From Brienomyrus brachyistius (Eukaryota > Chordata > Actinopteri > Osteoglossiformes > Mormyridae), in NCBI RefSeq assembly GCF_023856365.1, contig NW_026042725.1, positions 1 through 64,000 of the forward strand: DNA of 64,000 nucleotides. Reading direction: 5' to 3'. Positions 31,201-42,055 of the stretch are shown piece after piece (position 1 is the stretch's first letter; the number at the start of each line of letters is the position of its first letter). The notes under the pieces were generated by a model. It was not told the origin of the DNA. It saw nothing but the letters and a program-made list of their open reading frames with translations, and did no database searches. The position numbers and the translations under genes are program-made.

Positions 31201-33050
31201 TAAACGGCTTCTGGACACTCGTGAAAAAATGGAGGTGGATATTTCAATACACTCTCTGTGGAAACGATGGGTCCGAGAAAGATGGAAATGCTCACATCAC
31301 TTTGCATGTGCATAAAGGCTGCCTCTGCGTCGGGGCATGTATGTTTACGAATAACCTTCCCCCTTTATGCAGCAGTCTTGCTGATTTCCTCTTCTTCAAA
31401 ATGGTATTTAGGTTGCTACTGTAATCTGACCAGTAGCCCACTAAGCAGAAGAAAATGAAATAACTCCCCAGGATAATAAAATGTTATGCGATGATCTTAA
31501 ACCTACAAGACACAGAGCATCCAATGTCTGTTCCTAGACCTTCATTTACAGGGTGTGAGAATGACTTCATAGTGCATGTATTATAAGCCAGCACGTGACC
31601 CTGAATGTTAGCAAGACTCTGGCTATGAAAGGATGCTGGATTATGCCTCAGATGATGCTGTACCCAGGTCAGGTCAGGTCAGGTTATACGTGTCACATGC
31701 AGCTGTACACTAGCAGGATGATGATACTTCTGCGTTTACTTGATCTTTCCTACTTGCCGAATGCACCTTCATGCCCACAGCTTACTTCATTACGCTGTCA
31801 GCCTGCTGTACTGCAGCCGGTCTGGTTAAGTTCTCTGAAGGACAGCAGACTCACCCCCAGGGCCCTTGGGCTTCTTTTCAGGGAGCTGCCATTGTTTGAC
31901 TACAGTCGGGTGAAAGTGGCACCTTTTAAAAGAGCCCATTTAGCAGTTTAATCTTTCTGAATGTGTGAGTTTGTACCTTCATAAGTACAACTTCCCTTAT
32001 CCACAACTAGAACTTTTCAGTTAGCGGCAGACAGTATCTCTGGACTGACAACTCGGGCAAAACATGAGAGCACAACTGACAGACAGTAACAGTGATTTTG
32101 TCTCTAACTGTGATTTCTGCCTGTGTGTGCATGCAGCAGGTCTCACTGGATTCCGCTGGATTCCTATATCAACGCTTGTACCAGTAATGGACCCTACAGA
32201 GCCCTGGGAAAGCCTTTGGTCTTGCGGTTTTGTACGCTGACCTTATTGCAATGCATTATGGGCTGCATATATTACCACGATCATGATGATGGAGCGGCAG
32301 AGATGGGGCCAGAGTGTTGAGTGAGTCCTATCATCATTAGGGTTGAGATATTCAGTTTTCAGCCCAATCCCAGACTATCCCCTCAACAGTCCTTCATTGC
32401 AAGTTGCACTTTTGCTGATCGCCCTTGCAATAGGCCCAATGCACTTAAACAGAAAGATGTGAGACAGACTCAGCCTCGCCCGCCTTGTTCAGTCTGCTAT
32501 ACTGTAAAGAGGAAGTGCGTTATGGTGCCATGTGACAATATGGCTCCCTGAAGAAGCTGTATTGTTCTTTCTTTAATAATACATTAGTTGTTACGAAAAT
32601 CAAAAAGTGTGTCTGCTGTGAGAAGACAACAGTTGCGTGGTCTTACCATACTGAGCAAAGTTTGTAAACGTTTTCAGGGTTTATAGGGGAAGTACCTTGT
32701 GTGACACATTTGCACAGGATATGCACCTTTTCTGTTCTTCATCTCTCCCCATGTATCAGGGTGAAAAGGCTAAATAACTGACAAACTACACTCGCTTACT
32801 TTTTAATTTTACTTTATTCACTAACTAAACAAACTAAGACATATCAAGAAAAATCTGCATAGAATACAGAACCACCGAATAATACAGGACTATCCAAATA
32901 TACTACAGGGGGTCCTCAGGTTACGACACAGTTCTGTTCCTACCACAGTGATGTAACCTGAATATTGCTGAATATTACAATTCTAAATGTATTAAAGATG
33001 TCACATACTCTTTGCAAATGCAAAATGACATTGGACCAAACACACACACA
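31201..33050. other. Anonymous DNA with a (CAGGT)n micro-repeat
   Basis: (CAGGT) repeats lie at 31664-31685. Open frames at 31595-31951 and 32321-32551 have no recognisable domain. No repeat family is recognised. Confidence 0.35.
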
Positions 33051-33054
33051 CACA

Positions 33055-33314
33055 GAGGACACGTAGGAGAAGGCCCGTTCAGCTGTACACAGGCGATGCC
33101 CTTCATGATCAACCCCAGAAGACTGAAGAGAATCTCATGGATGAAGGTCACTCTCTCCAGGAAGCTCTCCAGGTCCTTCTAGTAAGTCCAGTGGAAAGCT
33201 GCAGTGTGCTGCATGATGACGGCGGTCCTCTCTGGGATCTTGGGCATCCTGGCGATGGTGTGGTGAGAAGGTCCTTGGGAGTCGCACAGGGGGTCAAAGT
33301 TTCCTATCCGGGGG
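33055..33314 (-). pseudogene. Unidentified exon-like frame
   Basis: After a minus-strand acceptor-like TTATTAGTCTAG, the frame reads PRIGNFDPLCDSQGPSHHTI, PERTAVIMQHTAAFHWTY, one TAG, then KDLESFLERVTFIHEILFSL and LGLIMKGIACVQ. Composition is protein-like and GC-richer than the flanks. It lies beyond the stop of the gene at 33437, so it is either another gene's exon or a pseudo-exon. I do not recognise the family. Confidence 0.25.
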
Positions 33315-33436
33315 TCTAGACTAATAAAAACACAGGAATTAAAAGAGCTCAAGACCCCAAGCTCACCCCATGTACCTGACCGTTGCCAAAAGGCTGAGAA
33401 GCGACCTACACTATGTTTCTAATTCTATTGTTATTT

Positions 33437-34563
33437 TTAAGGGCTGGACTGTAGCGAACCCAGCCATGTTAAAAGGATATCCACATGGTCTTCAGTGGTG
33501 TTCCACACTTCCTCCTTTAGGTGTTCTGGGTCCTGGAAGATGCTCTTGTCCTTCAAGAAGATTTTGTCTAAGAAGGATAATATCTGGTCCTGAGGACATG
33601 ACACATCACTGTTACACCCAAACATGAGGACATACGTACAAACAGGACTTAGCTGTCGGGTGCGGCAGTGAGATGTTACTATGACCATCTCCCAGTAGTT
33701 CTTGGCTTTCCCCTCCCAGCCAGTGAGCGGGCTGAAAGACTTCAGGTCTGGAAAAATAGTCCACAAATCCAGGAGACTCCTTTTGGGGAAGAGATTTTGA
33801 GATTTTAGCAAATAACAATGAGGCTGAATTTGGATAAAATTTTATTGTCATTCTGCATCTTGGAGTTAGTTACCATTTTCAGGATGTTGCGAACACCCAG
33901 AAACCTAAACACAACAAACTCCAAAGCAACGTCCACAAATTCAAACTGGCAGATCTAAAAAAAATACTGAAGCATCCAGTGAGTGATTTTGCTGCAGGAT
34001 TTTTACAGGGGTCTACATAAAATGGCAATAAAATGACATTGACTTACCCACGCCTCCGCCAGTTTCCTCAGCATGATGTCTCTTTTCCCCGGGTTGCCAA
34101 GGAAGGCCAGGAACTGGCTGAATGCCATTTCAAAGGCATGGATGTCCTTTGTCAGAACAAAGAACAGATGAATTGGTTAAAATCAAGACAGGGAATAAGC
34201 CCATTGTCGTACCATTACCTCATTGTGGTTGATGACACTTACCCTGTTGTTGATCTGGGCCAGTCCACCAAGAATCATTTTACCAGCTCGGATCAGATCT
34301 TTCTGGTAAAATCCTTGGCTGATGAGTGTTTGCAGAGAGCAAGCAGAATTTATAAATTTGACACTGAATTACTGGAACATTACAGTATGATGAAAAATGC
34401 TGACTAAGAAGATCTTCCTAAATGTAAAAGCCTGCAACAAACCAAAGATTGATGCGTTAATGTTAACAGTAACTGAGGTGTGAATGTACTCACTGAGAAA
34501 GCCTGGCGAAGGGCTGCTAGTTTGAATGTAAAATCTTCAACCCCTCTTCTGATGAAATAGGTG
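33437..34563 (-). CDS. Mitoguardin-like (MIGA/FAM73) gene, 3' exons, possibly decayed
   Basis: Minus-strand exons with AG/GT borders: 34494-34563 (TYFIRRGVEDFTFKLAALRQ), 34243-34318 (GFYQKDLIRAGKMILGGLAQ, INNR), 34048-34146 (DIHAFEMAFSQFLAFLGNPG), 33874-33945 (FEFVDVALEFVVFRFLGVRN), an uncertain one ending at 33779, and 33437-33589 (DQILSFLDKIFLKDKSIF ... DHVDILLTWLG, stop). The order and spacing of EDFxxKLxxxRQAF, AFExxxxxxL, FxDVxLxFxxxxxL and QIxxxLxxxF...ILLxxLG recall the C-terminal domain of mitoguardins, outer-mitochondrial-membrane proteins linked to fusion and lipid transfer. Introns are short. Exons 2 to 4 join in phase; the first two do not (phase 0 into an exon needing 2 bases), so an exon is missing or the gene is broken. 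No N-terminal membrane segments were found. The family call is by pattern memory only. Confidence 0.42.
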
Positions 34564-34710
34564 CTGCAAAACAATGCAATGTGGAAAAAAAATCATATTT
34601 TTAAATCACATTAAATAAATGGTGACAATTTAAAGTAAAACAACTTAATATTTTTTTGCATAATTGAAACAAATAATTGGGGTAATAATTACATGGTCAA
34701 AAAGTATTTT

Positions 34711-34885
34711 TTTTCAGTGCACCTAGAGGAACTTTTATGACGTCCCATTCTAAATCCATAGGCATCTCTATGGAGATGGTACCTCCTTTGCAGGTATAAC
34801 AGCTGCCACTCTTCTGGGAAGGATTTCCACAAGATTTCAGAGTGAGTCTGTGGGAATCCTGTACTTCCTGGGTATCCCCTGCCCA
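34711..34885 (-). mobile_element. Tc1/mariner fragment
   Basis: TTTTATGACGTCCCATTCTA, AATCCATAGGCAT, CTCCTTTGCAGGTATAACAG and CTGCCACTCTTCTGGGAAGG follow, nearly word for word, the end region of a Tc1-like element common in fishes. Only about 175 bp remain and no transposase motif is included. Confidence 0.55.
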
Positions 34886-34982
34886 GAGCCCTGTACTTCC
34901 TAGACTAGGCTCCAGGTTCAACAAGATCCCAAAATGGATAAATGGTTATTGAAGATAGATGGCTGTAATCTTGTTTTTGTTT

Positions 34983-35098
34983 GTCCATTTTTTATACCCG
35001 CTTGTCCTATACTGGTTCGCTTGGGTCCAGAGTGTATCTAGGAAGCTACAGGCCCAAGGCAGAGAATAACCCAGAATGGGGTGCCAAACAATTGCAGA
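34983..35098 (-). repeat. SINE 3' fragment, degenerate
   Basis: CCATTTTTTATACCCGCTTGTCCTA, GGGTCCAGAGTGTATC and CAAGGCAGAGAATAACCCAG align with the reverse complement of the main SINE's 3' half. It is older and more diverged than the other copies. Confidence 0.65.
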
Positions 35099-36032
35099 AT
35101 TTTGTTTTTATTTACAACAGTATTATAAAAGAGGCAATCTGTCTAGACTGTTTGGAATGTGTCACTCATTGTATGTTTCATCTGAGGAGGACCTCAGGGC
35201 TTCCACTGATTCTATTAAAGGAAAAGCTGGAGAAGTTTACAAAAGCGAAGTCTGAGAAAACAGCTAAACACATCAAGGTATGGGGGTTTTATTTTGATAT
35301 AATTTATGATATGGATATTAACTGCAAGCCCTACATGATAGTTGGATACTTCGTAGGACTCCAATATTCCGTCATAGAATATTACACATTACTATTAATG
35401 AAACATCACAGTGACTTATGCAAGAATGAATATCAGTGTTTTTGCGCCCATGTATTAAAGCAGACATTCAGTTTGCAGACATTGACAATATTGGCAATAG
35501 CAGCAACATTAATGCTTGTTGTAGTTTTTGTCCTATTAACTAATTCATTCACACTTTCTTTTGTTTAATAAGCAGCTTTGTATTTAATGTATTCCTAGGG
35601 CTCAGCTTTGGATGGACCTGTCTGCAGACCTGAGAGACGCTGGACATTTTAATGGTAGCCATGAGCACCAGTGCTTGTTCAGATTCTGCTTCAGTAATGT
35701 CCCTTGAAAAGGCATTCCCAAACTACAGACTCCGCCCAAAGCACCATTACTTAGAGCCTTATCCCCATCTGATTCATGTATCTGGACCACTTGTACATGT
35801 GTGGATGATGAGATTCGAAGGGAAGCACCGACTTTTCAAAAGAGTGATTCGTGAAACCCAATATTTCAGAAATGTTCCTCTAACTCTGGCTGACAGACAT
35901 CAGAAGATGATGGCTTACCAATTAGATTCGGCTTCATTGTTTAAAGAACTGGACAAAGTGAGGAGTGTCATGATGTCCAGGGAGCATCATGAGAGGTACT
36001 TGCAAGGAAGCATTCTGCAAACTTTATTGTAA
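35099..36032 (+). pseudogene. Transposon-linked teleost protein fragment (PKHHYLEHYP-type domain)
   Basis: The frame 35652-36032 reads AFPNYRLRPKHHYLEPYPHL, VSGPLVHVWMMRFEGKHRLF and LTLADRHQKMMAYQL. The pattern LxPKHHYLxxYPxLIxxxGPLxxxWxMRFExKH is one I know from repeated, uncharacterised fish proteins that look transposon-derived; the DUF4218 region of plant EnSpm elements has a similar feel, but that link is speculative. An upstream piece, 35130-35277, ending KSEKTAKHIK before GTATGG, may be the preceding exon, and TTCCTAG at about 35593 an acceptor. No known catalytic motif is in this part. Confidence 0.45.
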
Positions 36033-36382
36033 TAGTTCATGCACTAAGAGTTGTACTGAACTCCAAAAGTAGACTATTACAAATCATCACCATTTGGAAT
36101 GAAATCTGTGCTGCTGTAATATCAAAGTGCTCCCACTTACTAGCAAGCATTTCTTGTTTTGTTGTACTTTTTAAAGCTGTCTTGTACAGATGAGCACACC
36201 TCAGCGTTTGGACTGTGATAGATACAGCTCACCAAACATGTCGTCTGTAATAAATAAGCTACACAAACCATGTGTACATAAAACAGCATCTGCACCATGT
36301 AAAATTCTCTGTCCCACACAATGTAATTGTGAGCACCTCTTAACGTGATTCAAATGTTTCTCTGTGTGTTTTGTCTTATAAG
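36033..36382. other. Intron-like/anonymous
   Basis: No motif. It separates two plus-strand exon-like frames and ends in a pyrimidine-rich TTTTGTCTTATAAG acceptor-like site. Confidence 0.35.
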
Positions 36383-36511
36383 GGTTTTGCAGAATTCCCA
36401 AGAGTTGCAAGCAGAGATCTTGAGCAAGACGTCTTTGAAGCTTTAGACCGCCATAGCCCACGTTTGCTTGAGATTTGCAAATCCGAAAGTGGAGATCCTC
36501 CGTCAGACTGA
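36383..36511 (+). pseudogene. Exon-like fragment, teleost uncharacterised multigene family
   Basis: After TTTTGTCTTATAAG the frame reads GFAEFPRVASRDLEQDVFEA, LDRHSPRLLEICKSESG, then DPPSD and stop. The pattern (FPR-x-x-x-x-DL...LD-x-x-xPRLLEI) precedes, in fish proteins I recall, the kind of C-terminal exon found here at 39500-39826. If so, both are parts of one plus-strand gene that the Tc1 at 37576 now separates. I cannot name the gene. Confidence 0.38.
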
Positions 36512-37575
36512 AACCAGGGGACACATATTTCTCTTCTCATTCTTGTTGTGAATTCTTGTTGCATGTTCTTATTTCTTTTCACTTTTACTTTTCAAATTAG
36601 GCGAAATTTAACATGTCAGTGACTGGGCTTTAGGGTACTGATGGGTTGATTTTGTTATTAATGAACAGAGCGATGCCCCCTTTTCCATCCTGTGCTAAGA
36701 TGAACTAACTTGCTGCTAACTATGGCCTTATATACTCAATTGAAATTTTATTACGTGAACTAAAACTAAGTCAGTCTAATCCAACAATCCTGCAATAAAT
36801 CCTTAATTAAGGTGTTAATATTCTTTTTGTTGATTCAATGAACATTGAATCAACACCTTATTATGATCATTTTGGAGGCTACAGTTTGCTCTACTGTTAA
36901 ACTGACAGCTGATTCTATTTTGTTAATCTAGTTTATATCAGCCACACAAACTACAGCCTCCAAAATTATGAGTTGACAAGGTCTGAGCAAAAACTATTCT
37001 GACTTTAATGAAGGGGTATTTATTGAAGACTGCTGGATTAGACTAACTAAATTTTAACTAGGTATAGCTATTAAAGAGACAACTGAGTGTATACAACTTA
37101 AAACATTGGAGTGAGAACATATTAAACTGTCTCCTCGGGAGTCTATGGACGCACCGGTGCGTCAAGGAATGCGCGCCTGCCGCCATCTAGTGGCAAAATA
37201 ATTGTACTACACAATGAAAGAGTAAAGTCTCATATTGTTATTTGAGTTTTCCTTTAGTCTGGGTCACTGTTTTGGTGCCTGAATTGTGTTGTAATAGAGG
37301 TGCACATAGTTTAACTTTTGTTTGTGTTACAATATATTTTATTCATAGTATAATATCATTAACTAAGATTAAGGTTAAGATTAGGGTCAGGGTTAGGGTT
37401 ATGGGCGACCCTAACCTACTAAATCATGTTTATTGAACGTGTTTGTGGTTTTCACCATGACAAATACTCCCTTTTACCATTCTGACTTTATTTTGCTTGT
37501 GTTTTATAGATTTAATGTGTTGACACATTTTGTCAAAATTAAAATTAATTATTAAAATCACAGCAAATTCACATA
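36512..37575. other. Anonymous AT-rich DNA with a telomere-like scrap
   Basis: 37366-37402 contains TTAAGATTAGGGTCAGGGTTAGGGTTATGGG, two exact and several degenerate TTAGGG units. Such scraps are frequent in fish repeats and are not evidence of a chromosome end. AACACCTTA/TAAGGTGTT words near 36808 and 36857 form a short inverted repeat. No gene. Confidence 0.45.
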
Positions 37576-39178
37576 CAGTCAGGTCCATAAATATTGGGAC
37601 ATCGACACAATTCTAATCTTTTTGGCTCTATACACCACCACAATGGATTTGAAATGAAACGAACAAGATGTGCTTTAACTGCAGACTTTCAGTTTTAATT
37701 TGAGGGCATTTACATACAAATCAGGTGAACGGTTTAGGAATTACAGCAGTTTGTATATCTGCCACCCACTTTTTAAGGGACCAAAAGTAATGGGACAATT
37801 GGCTGCTCAGCTGTTCCATGGCCAAGTGTGTGTGTCATTCCCTCATTATCTAATTTACAAGGAGCAGATAAAAGGTCTAGAGTTCATTTCAAGTGTGCTA
37901 TTTTGCATTTGGAATCCGTTGCTGTCAACTCTCAATATGAGATGCAAAGACCTATCACTATCAGTGAAGCAAGCCGTCATTAGGCTGAAAAATAAAAACA
38001 AACCCATCAGAGAGATAGCAAATACATTAGGTGTAGCCAAATCAACTGTTTGGAACATTCTTAAAAAGAAAGAAAACAACTGTGGTGGATGACCGAAGAA
38101 ATCTTTCCCTGGTGAAGAAAAACACCTTCAGAACAGTTGGCCAGATCAAGAACACTCTCCAGGAAGTAGGTGTATGTGTGTCAAGGTCAACAATCAAGAG
38201 AAGACTTCACCAGAGTGAATACAGAGGGTTCAACTAAAGATGTAAACCATTGGTGAGCCTCAAAAACAGGAAGGCCAGATTAGAGTTTGCCAAACAAAAT
38301 CTAAAAAAGCCTTTACAGTTCTGGAACAACATCCTATGGACAGATGAGACAAAGATCAACTTGTACCAGAGTGATGGGAAGAGAAGAGTATGGAGAAGGA
38401 AAGGAACTGCTCACGATCCAAAACATACCACATCATCAGTGAAGTATGGTGGTGGTAGTGTCATGGTGTGGGCATGTATGGCTGCCACTGGAACTGGTTC
38501 CCTTGTATTTATTGATGATGTGCCTGCTGACAAAAGCAGCAGGATGAATTCTGAAGTGTTTCGGGAAATATTATCTGCTCATATTCAGCCAAATGCTTCA
38601 GAACACATTGGACGGTGCTTCATAGTGAGATGGACAATGACCTGAAGCATACTGCGAAAGCAACCAAAGAGTTTTTAAGGCAAAGAAGTGGAATGTTATG
38701 CAATGGCCAAGTCAATCACCTGACCTGAATCCGATTGAGCGTGCATTTCACTTGCTAAAGACAAAACTGAAGGGGAAATGCCCCAAGAACAAGCAGGAAC
38801 AGAAGACAGTTGCAGTAGAGGCCTGGCAGAGCATCACTAGGGAGGTAACTCAGCGTTTGATGATGCCTGTGCATTCCGGACTTCAGGCTGTAATTGACTG
38901 CAAAGGATTTGCAACCAAGTATTAAAAAGTGAAAGTTTGATTTATGATTGTTAATTTGTCCCATTACTTTTGGTCCCTTAAAAAGTGGGTGGCAGATATA
39001 CAAACTGCTGTAATTCCTACACCGTTCACTTAATTTGTATGTAAATACCCTCAAATTAAAGCTGAAAGTCTGCAGTTAAAGCACATCTTGTTCATTCCAT
39101 TTCAAATCAATTGAGGTGGTGTATAGAGCCAAAAAGATTAGAATTGTGTCAATGTCCCAATATTTATGGACCTGACTG
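37576..39178 (+). mobile_element. Complete Tc1/mariner element with 223-bp inverted repeats
   Basis: TA at 37574-37575 and 39179-39180 flank the element. The inverted ends 37576-37798 and 38956-39178 are each 223 bp and nearly complementary throughout (outer CAGTCAGGTCCATAAATATT; inner GGGACCAAAAGTAATGGGAC). Such long ends are of the IR/DR type that binds transposase twice. The element is 1603 bp, the normal size for fish Tc1 elements. The transposase inside is broken. Confidence 0.95.
37937..38925 (+). pseudogene. Tc1-type transposase, inactivated
   Basis: The N-terminal helix-turn-helix is clear: MRCKDLSLSVKQAVIRLKNK ... IREIANTLGVAKSTVWNILK (ATG 37937). The GRPR-type AT-hook that normally follows is missing (small deletion near 38075-38090) and the frame shifts. 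After broken linker sequence the catalytic part reads ILWTDETKINLYQSDGKRRV (first D), GGGSVMVWACMAATGTGSL, then the region of the second D is frameshifted near 38625 (VRWTMT, stop), and SQSPDLNPIERAF (third acidic residue) is in the frame 38698-38925 ending CKGFATKY. At least three frame disruptions make it dead, though the ends could still be mobilised by a related enzyme. Confidence 0.93.
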
Positions 39179-39499
39179 TATCTGAGGTTGTGCAAAAAAT
39201 GATAACTAGACACTGGCATGGAAAGTTTTTTGCAAGTTTCTAAGGTGAAATATCAAGGGAAACAACTAAATTAGTCAGAAACGACCAGTTTTACCGTGGA
39301 CTCCTAAGGGTTACGTAACTCAACTGCTTCTCCTTAATGTTAGGCCTCTGATGTCATTGCAGTCTTCCAGTTCTTCTTGGCGATGATGGCAGCAAGTTCT
39401 TCAAAGTATTGCATCTATTAAATAGCAGGGATTTATCAATGATGCTTTTTGCGTGGGGAATTTTCACCTTATTGTCTCAACCCTCCTTTATGTTTGCAG
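39179..39499. other. Intron-like stretch
   Basis: Between the Tc1 end and the next exon. It ends with a good branch/pyrimidine tract, CAACCCTCCTTTATGTTTGCAG. No coding sequence or repeat is recognised. Confidence 0.4.
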
Positions 39500-39826
39500 G
39501 AATCCGATGTCACTGCAGATCACACACAGGTTCCTGTTGGGGTATTGACAGTTATACCCGACAACAGCCAGCAGCCGGGCCCAAATGCCCTGCATCTCCA
39601 ACCATCAGGCACTGATATAATACTGGAAGGTAACATCATCATGGACGGTATTGAAAACCTGCCCCAAGCAGTTTGCCTCACATTTGGGCTGATATATGCT
39701 CTTCATCTTGATTATCCAACAAAATTGAAGAAGACCTTTGACTTCATTCAGAAGGTCCTGCTAATCTTGGGAGGAGGAAGTCTGAGGCTGAACCTTCAGA
39801 GCCTGAAAAATGCTCTTTTGCAGTAG
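39500..39826 (+). CDS. C-terminal exon of a teleost uncharacterised multigene family
   Basis: The acceptor TATGTTTGCAG at 39489-39499 opens a 108-codon exon ending in TAG at 39824. It reads ESDVTADHTQVPVGVLTVIP, then TDIILEGNIIMDGIENLPQA, VCLTFGLIYALHLDYPTKLK and FIQKVLLILGG...LQSLKNALLQ. The pattern ILEGxxxMxxxxNLPQAVCLxFGLxYALxLxYPxxxxxTFxFIQxVLLxLG...LKN is, in my memory, the end of a large family of fish proteins annotated as uncharacterised or SAMD3-like. It is unbroken. It looks like the 3' end of a plus-strand gene whose earlier exons may include 36383-36511. Confidence 0.55.
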   Translation, partial: ESDVTADHTQVPVGVLTVIPDNSQQPGPNALHLQPSGTDIILEGNIIMDGIENLPQAVCLTFGLIYALHLDYPTKLKKTFDFIQKVLLILGGGSLRLNLQSLKNALLQ

Positions 39827-40958
39827 GTCTCTACACTTCACCTCTCAAACTCAAATATTTTGAACGACTGGTTGATTTTGGTTGCATCTTTTTTTTACAT
39901 TGTTCAGTTTTCTATTTTGTATCATGCAGATTGAAGGGTTATACCTGTCATTAGTAGCCTAAATTTGCTGGGATGCTTGATTGAAAGTTGTGGAAAACAA
40001 GAGATCGATCTGCTGGCCAAATGTAATAAGAATCATAAATATGTCGCAGGTCGTAAGTAAAGTAAAATATAAATAAAAGGCTGTATCCCGTTTTGATTGA
40101 TTGATCCCCCAAATAACTAATAAATTATTATCTAACAAAACGACTTATTTATGCTCCGTTGTTTTGGTGTAGCGGTGTAATTATGTGTGAAGTTTAACCT
40201 ACGAGCTTAAAGGTGAAGCTGAAATGCTGTGTTTCATCTTGCACCAATAAGGGACATATTTTATATTTCATCGTGAAGGAAGTCCCGTATTTCTTTAGAT
40301 TGAAAGTGGCAACAGTTATAGGATGGAATGACCTACAAACACTAAAACTCGCATTGCAAGGAATTATTATTAGCCAGCAGCACTTCTGTCACATAGTATT
40401 GAGAGCCAGGCCGCTTTACCCAAATAGACTCATTTCTCACATGCATATACATGTACAACATGCAGTGAAATTCATCCCTGAATCACGCCTGAGACTGCAT
40501 TGCTCGCTTTTCGTATGTGTCATGGTCGGCTGTTCTGCTTTTGACAAGCGATATTCTTTCCTTTGACAACATGATCTCTGCAAACTCTGCTGCTGTTGAG
40601 GTTCTTCTTAGTATAATCCGCTCTTAAGATTCTGTGTAACTCTATTGAACGCAATAAAACTTTCTCTCTCCTCTCCGGATTCCGGTTCTTTACAATTTTT
40701 GGAATTCAAAAGAATCCTTTACCTTTGTCACAGACACTTGCTACAGCCCAAAGCAGAACACCCAAACGTGACAAACACGACAAAAGAGCAGAGATGATCC
40801 ACGCAGACTCAACCGGGGGTGCATTTCCCTTACAATGACGGAAGTTAGTACGATGCATCGTTAATGCTATGTTAGTTCAAACTAACATCCAAAGTACGAC
40901 TGTTTCCCAGAACCATCGTACTTTGTTAGTACCACTATTCAGGGTTGCCAACACTGCT
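39827..40958. other. Anonymous DNA, possible LTR end near 40690
   Basis: GCAATAAAACTTTCTCTCTC then CGGATTCCGGTTCTTTACA, at about 40650-40690, looks like the R/U5 end of an LTR (poly-A signal, terminal CA), but I cannot find its start or a body. The 117-codon frame 40213-40566 has no motif. A palindrome-like ACTAACATAGCATT / AATGCTATGTTAGT is hinted at near 40850-40890. Confidence 0.3.
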
Positions 40959-40959
40959 G

Positions 40960-41100
40960 ACCCCTGGGGGTTGCCACAGGGATGGGAGCAGATCCAGTGG
41001 AGGCCGACATGGTCAGGGTGTCAGTGTGTCTCATAGAAAGCATCATGGGGTAGGTGAAAAGAGAACTTCCCCACAAGGGAGAATAAAGTATCTCTTCTAT
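40960..41100 (+). repeat. SINE 3' fragment (plus)
   Basis: Carries GGGGTAGGTGAAAAGAGAA, CTTCCCCACAAGGG and an AATAAAGTATCTC tail. It is the same family as the minus-strand piece at 7312-7460. Confidence 0.6.
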
Positions 41101-41639
41101 TCTGCTGGGTGTCTCAATAATACAGCATGATTTATTACATGCAATAAAAATGCATCCATCCATCCCTTATCCATACACAGTGATCCCCGCCTATCGCGGG
41201 AGTTACGTTCCAGACTCATCAGCGATGGGTGAAAATCCGTGATATTAATATATTTTTTTATATTTTAAGCCTTAAAATACCCCTCCCACATCCATTAAAC
41301 ACATGTAAACATATTGAAACACACTCTGTAAAACACGTATGATATGTGCATGTTGGGCTAAGGCTTTCATGTCCTTTCTCTGGCTGAAGAGCTGCTGAAC
41401 TGAGCTGCTTTGAACGTTCGAATTAAAACTCTAAATGAAATTGAAATATGTTAGGATGCATGCAGAAGTGCTGCAGATCTGTTCTCAAAACAATTGTGAA
41501 GTTTCCGGGTGACAATGAAACAAGACAGACCGGTTTTTAAATGTTTACAGAGTATCAGTATATCATCAAGACGAGATATAGAATGACATAAGTTTATACG
41601 GTTTATATCGATATGATTTCATAATTGTTTTTAATTAGG
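41101..41639. other. Anonymous; possible DNA-transposon end at 41178
   Basis: ACAGTGATCCCCGCCTATCGCGGGAG at 41178 resembles the end of small non-autonomous DNA elements of fishes (CAGTGATCCC...TATCGCGG). The opposite end was not found. No gene. Confidence 0.3.
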
Positions 41640-42055
41640 GCTCTATTTAGAATCTTGGAGAGACCAATACTGTTCCTTCCTTATTGTAATGTAAGGTATT
41701 GTGTCTCTTTGGAGTATCGCTGCTTTGACTTTGTGATGAGGGAGAGGTTGCTAGAGGAGTCCAGAATGAGGCACATTACCTGCATTGTGATGGAGCGTCA
41801 GTTACGGCACTACAGTGTTTCCCTGAGGGTGATCCGGCTCATGGGATCCTCATTGCTGATGACCTGAGTGGCTGGACCAGGCCGAGGGGACGCCCACGTA
41901 ACACATGGCTGCGGCAGATGGATGGCTATCTCCAGAGGGTGGGACAGGACCATATGTCTGCCTGGGGGGTCGCCAGCCGAGATCCCAAGGAGTTTAGCCA
42001 TGTGGTGGGTGCAGCAACGTGCTGCATCAACGCACACTCCCCGACCTGACCTGAC
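41640..42055 (+). pseudogene. Non-LTR retrotransposon ORF2 C-terminal relic
   Basis: Read across three frames: MRHITCIVMERQLRHYSVS, then a shift, HGILIADD-like, GWTRPRGRPRNTWLRQMDGY (41870-41930) and DHMSAWGVASRDPKEFSHVV, ending near TCCCCGACCTGACCTGACC. The order RHxTxxxMERQLRxYGHV...DPxGWxRPRGRPxxTWLRQMxxYL is that of the post-RT tail of RTE/other LINE ORF2s. Frameshifts make it dead. The clade is not assigned. Confidence 0.5.

Noticed and set aside
34033..34407. 124-codon plus-strand frame
   Set aside because: It is the antisense of the mitoguardin-like exons and their splice sites.
37366..37402. Telomere or chromosome end
   Set aside because: Only two exact TTAGGG units within degenerate text, surrounded by ordinary interspersed DNA.
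40213..40566. 117-codon frame
   Set aside because: No recognisable domain and next to a probable LTR end; could not be supported.
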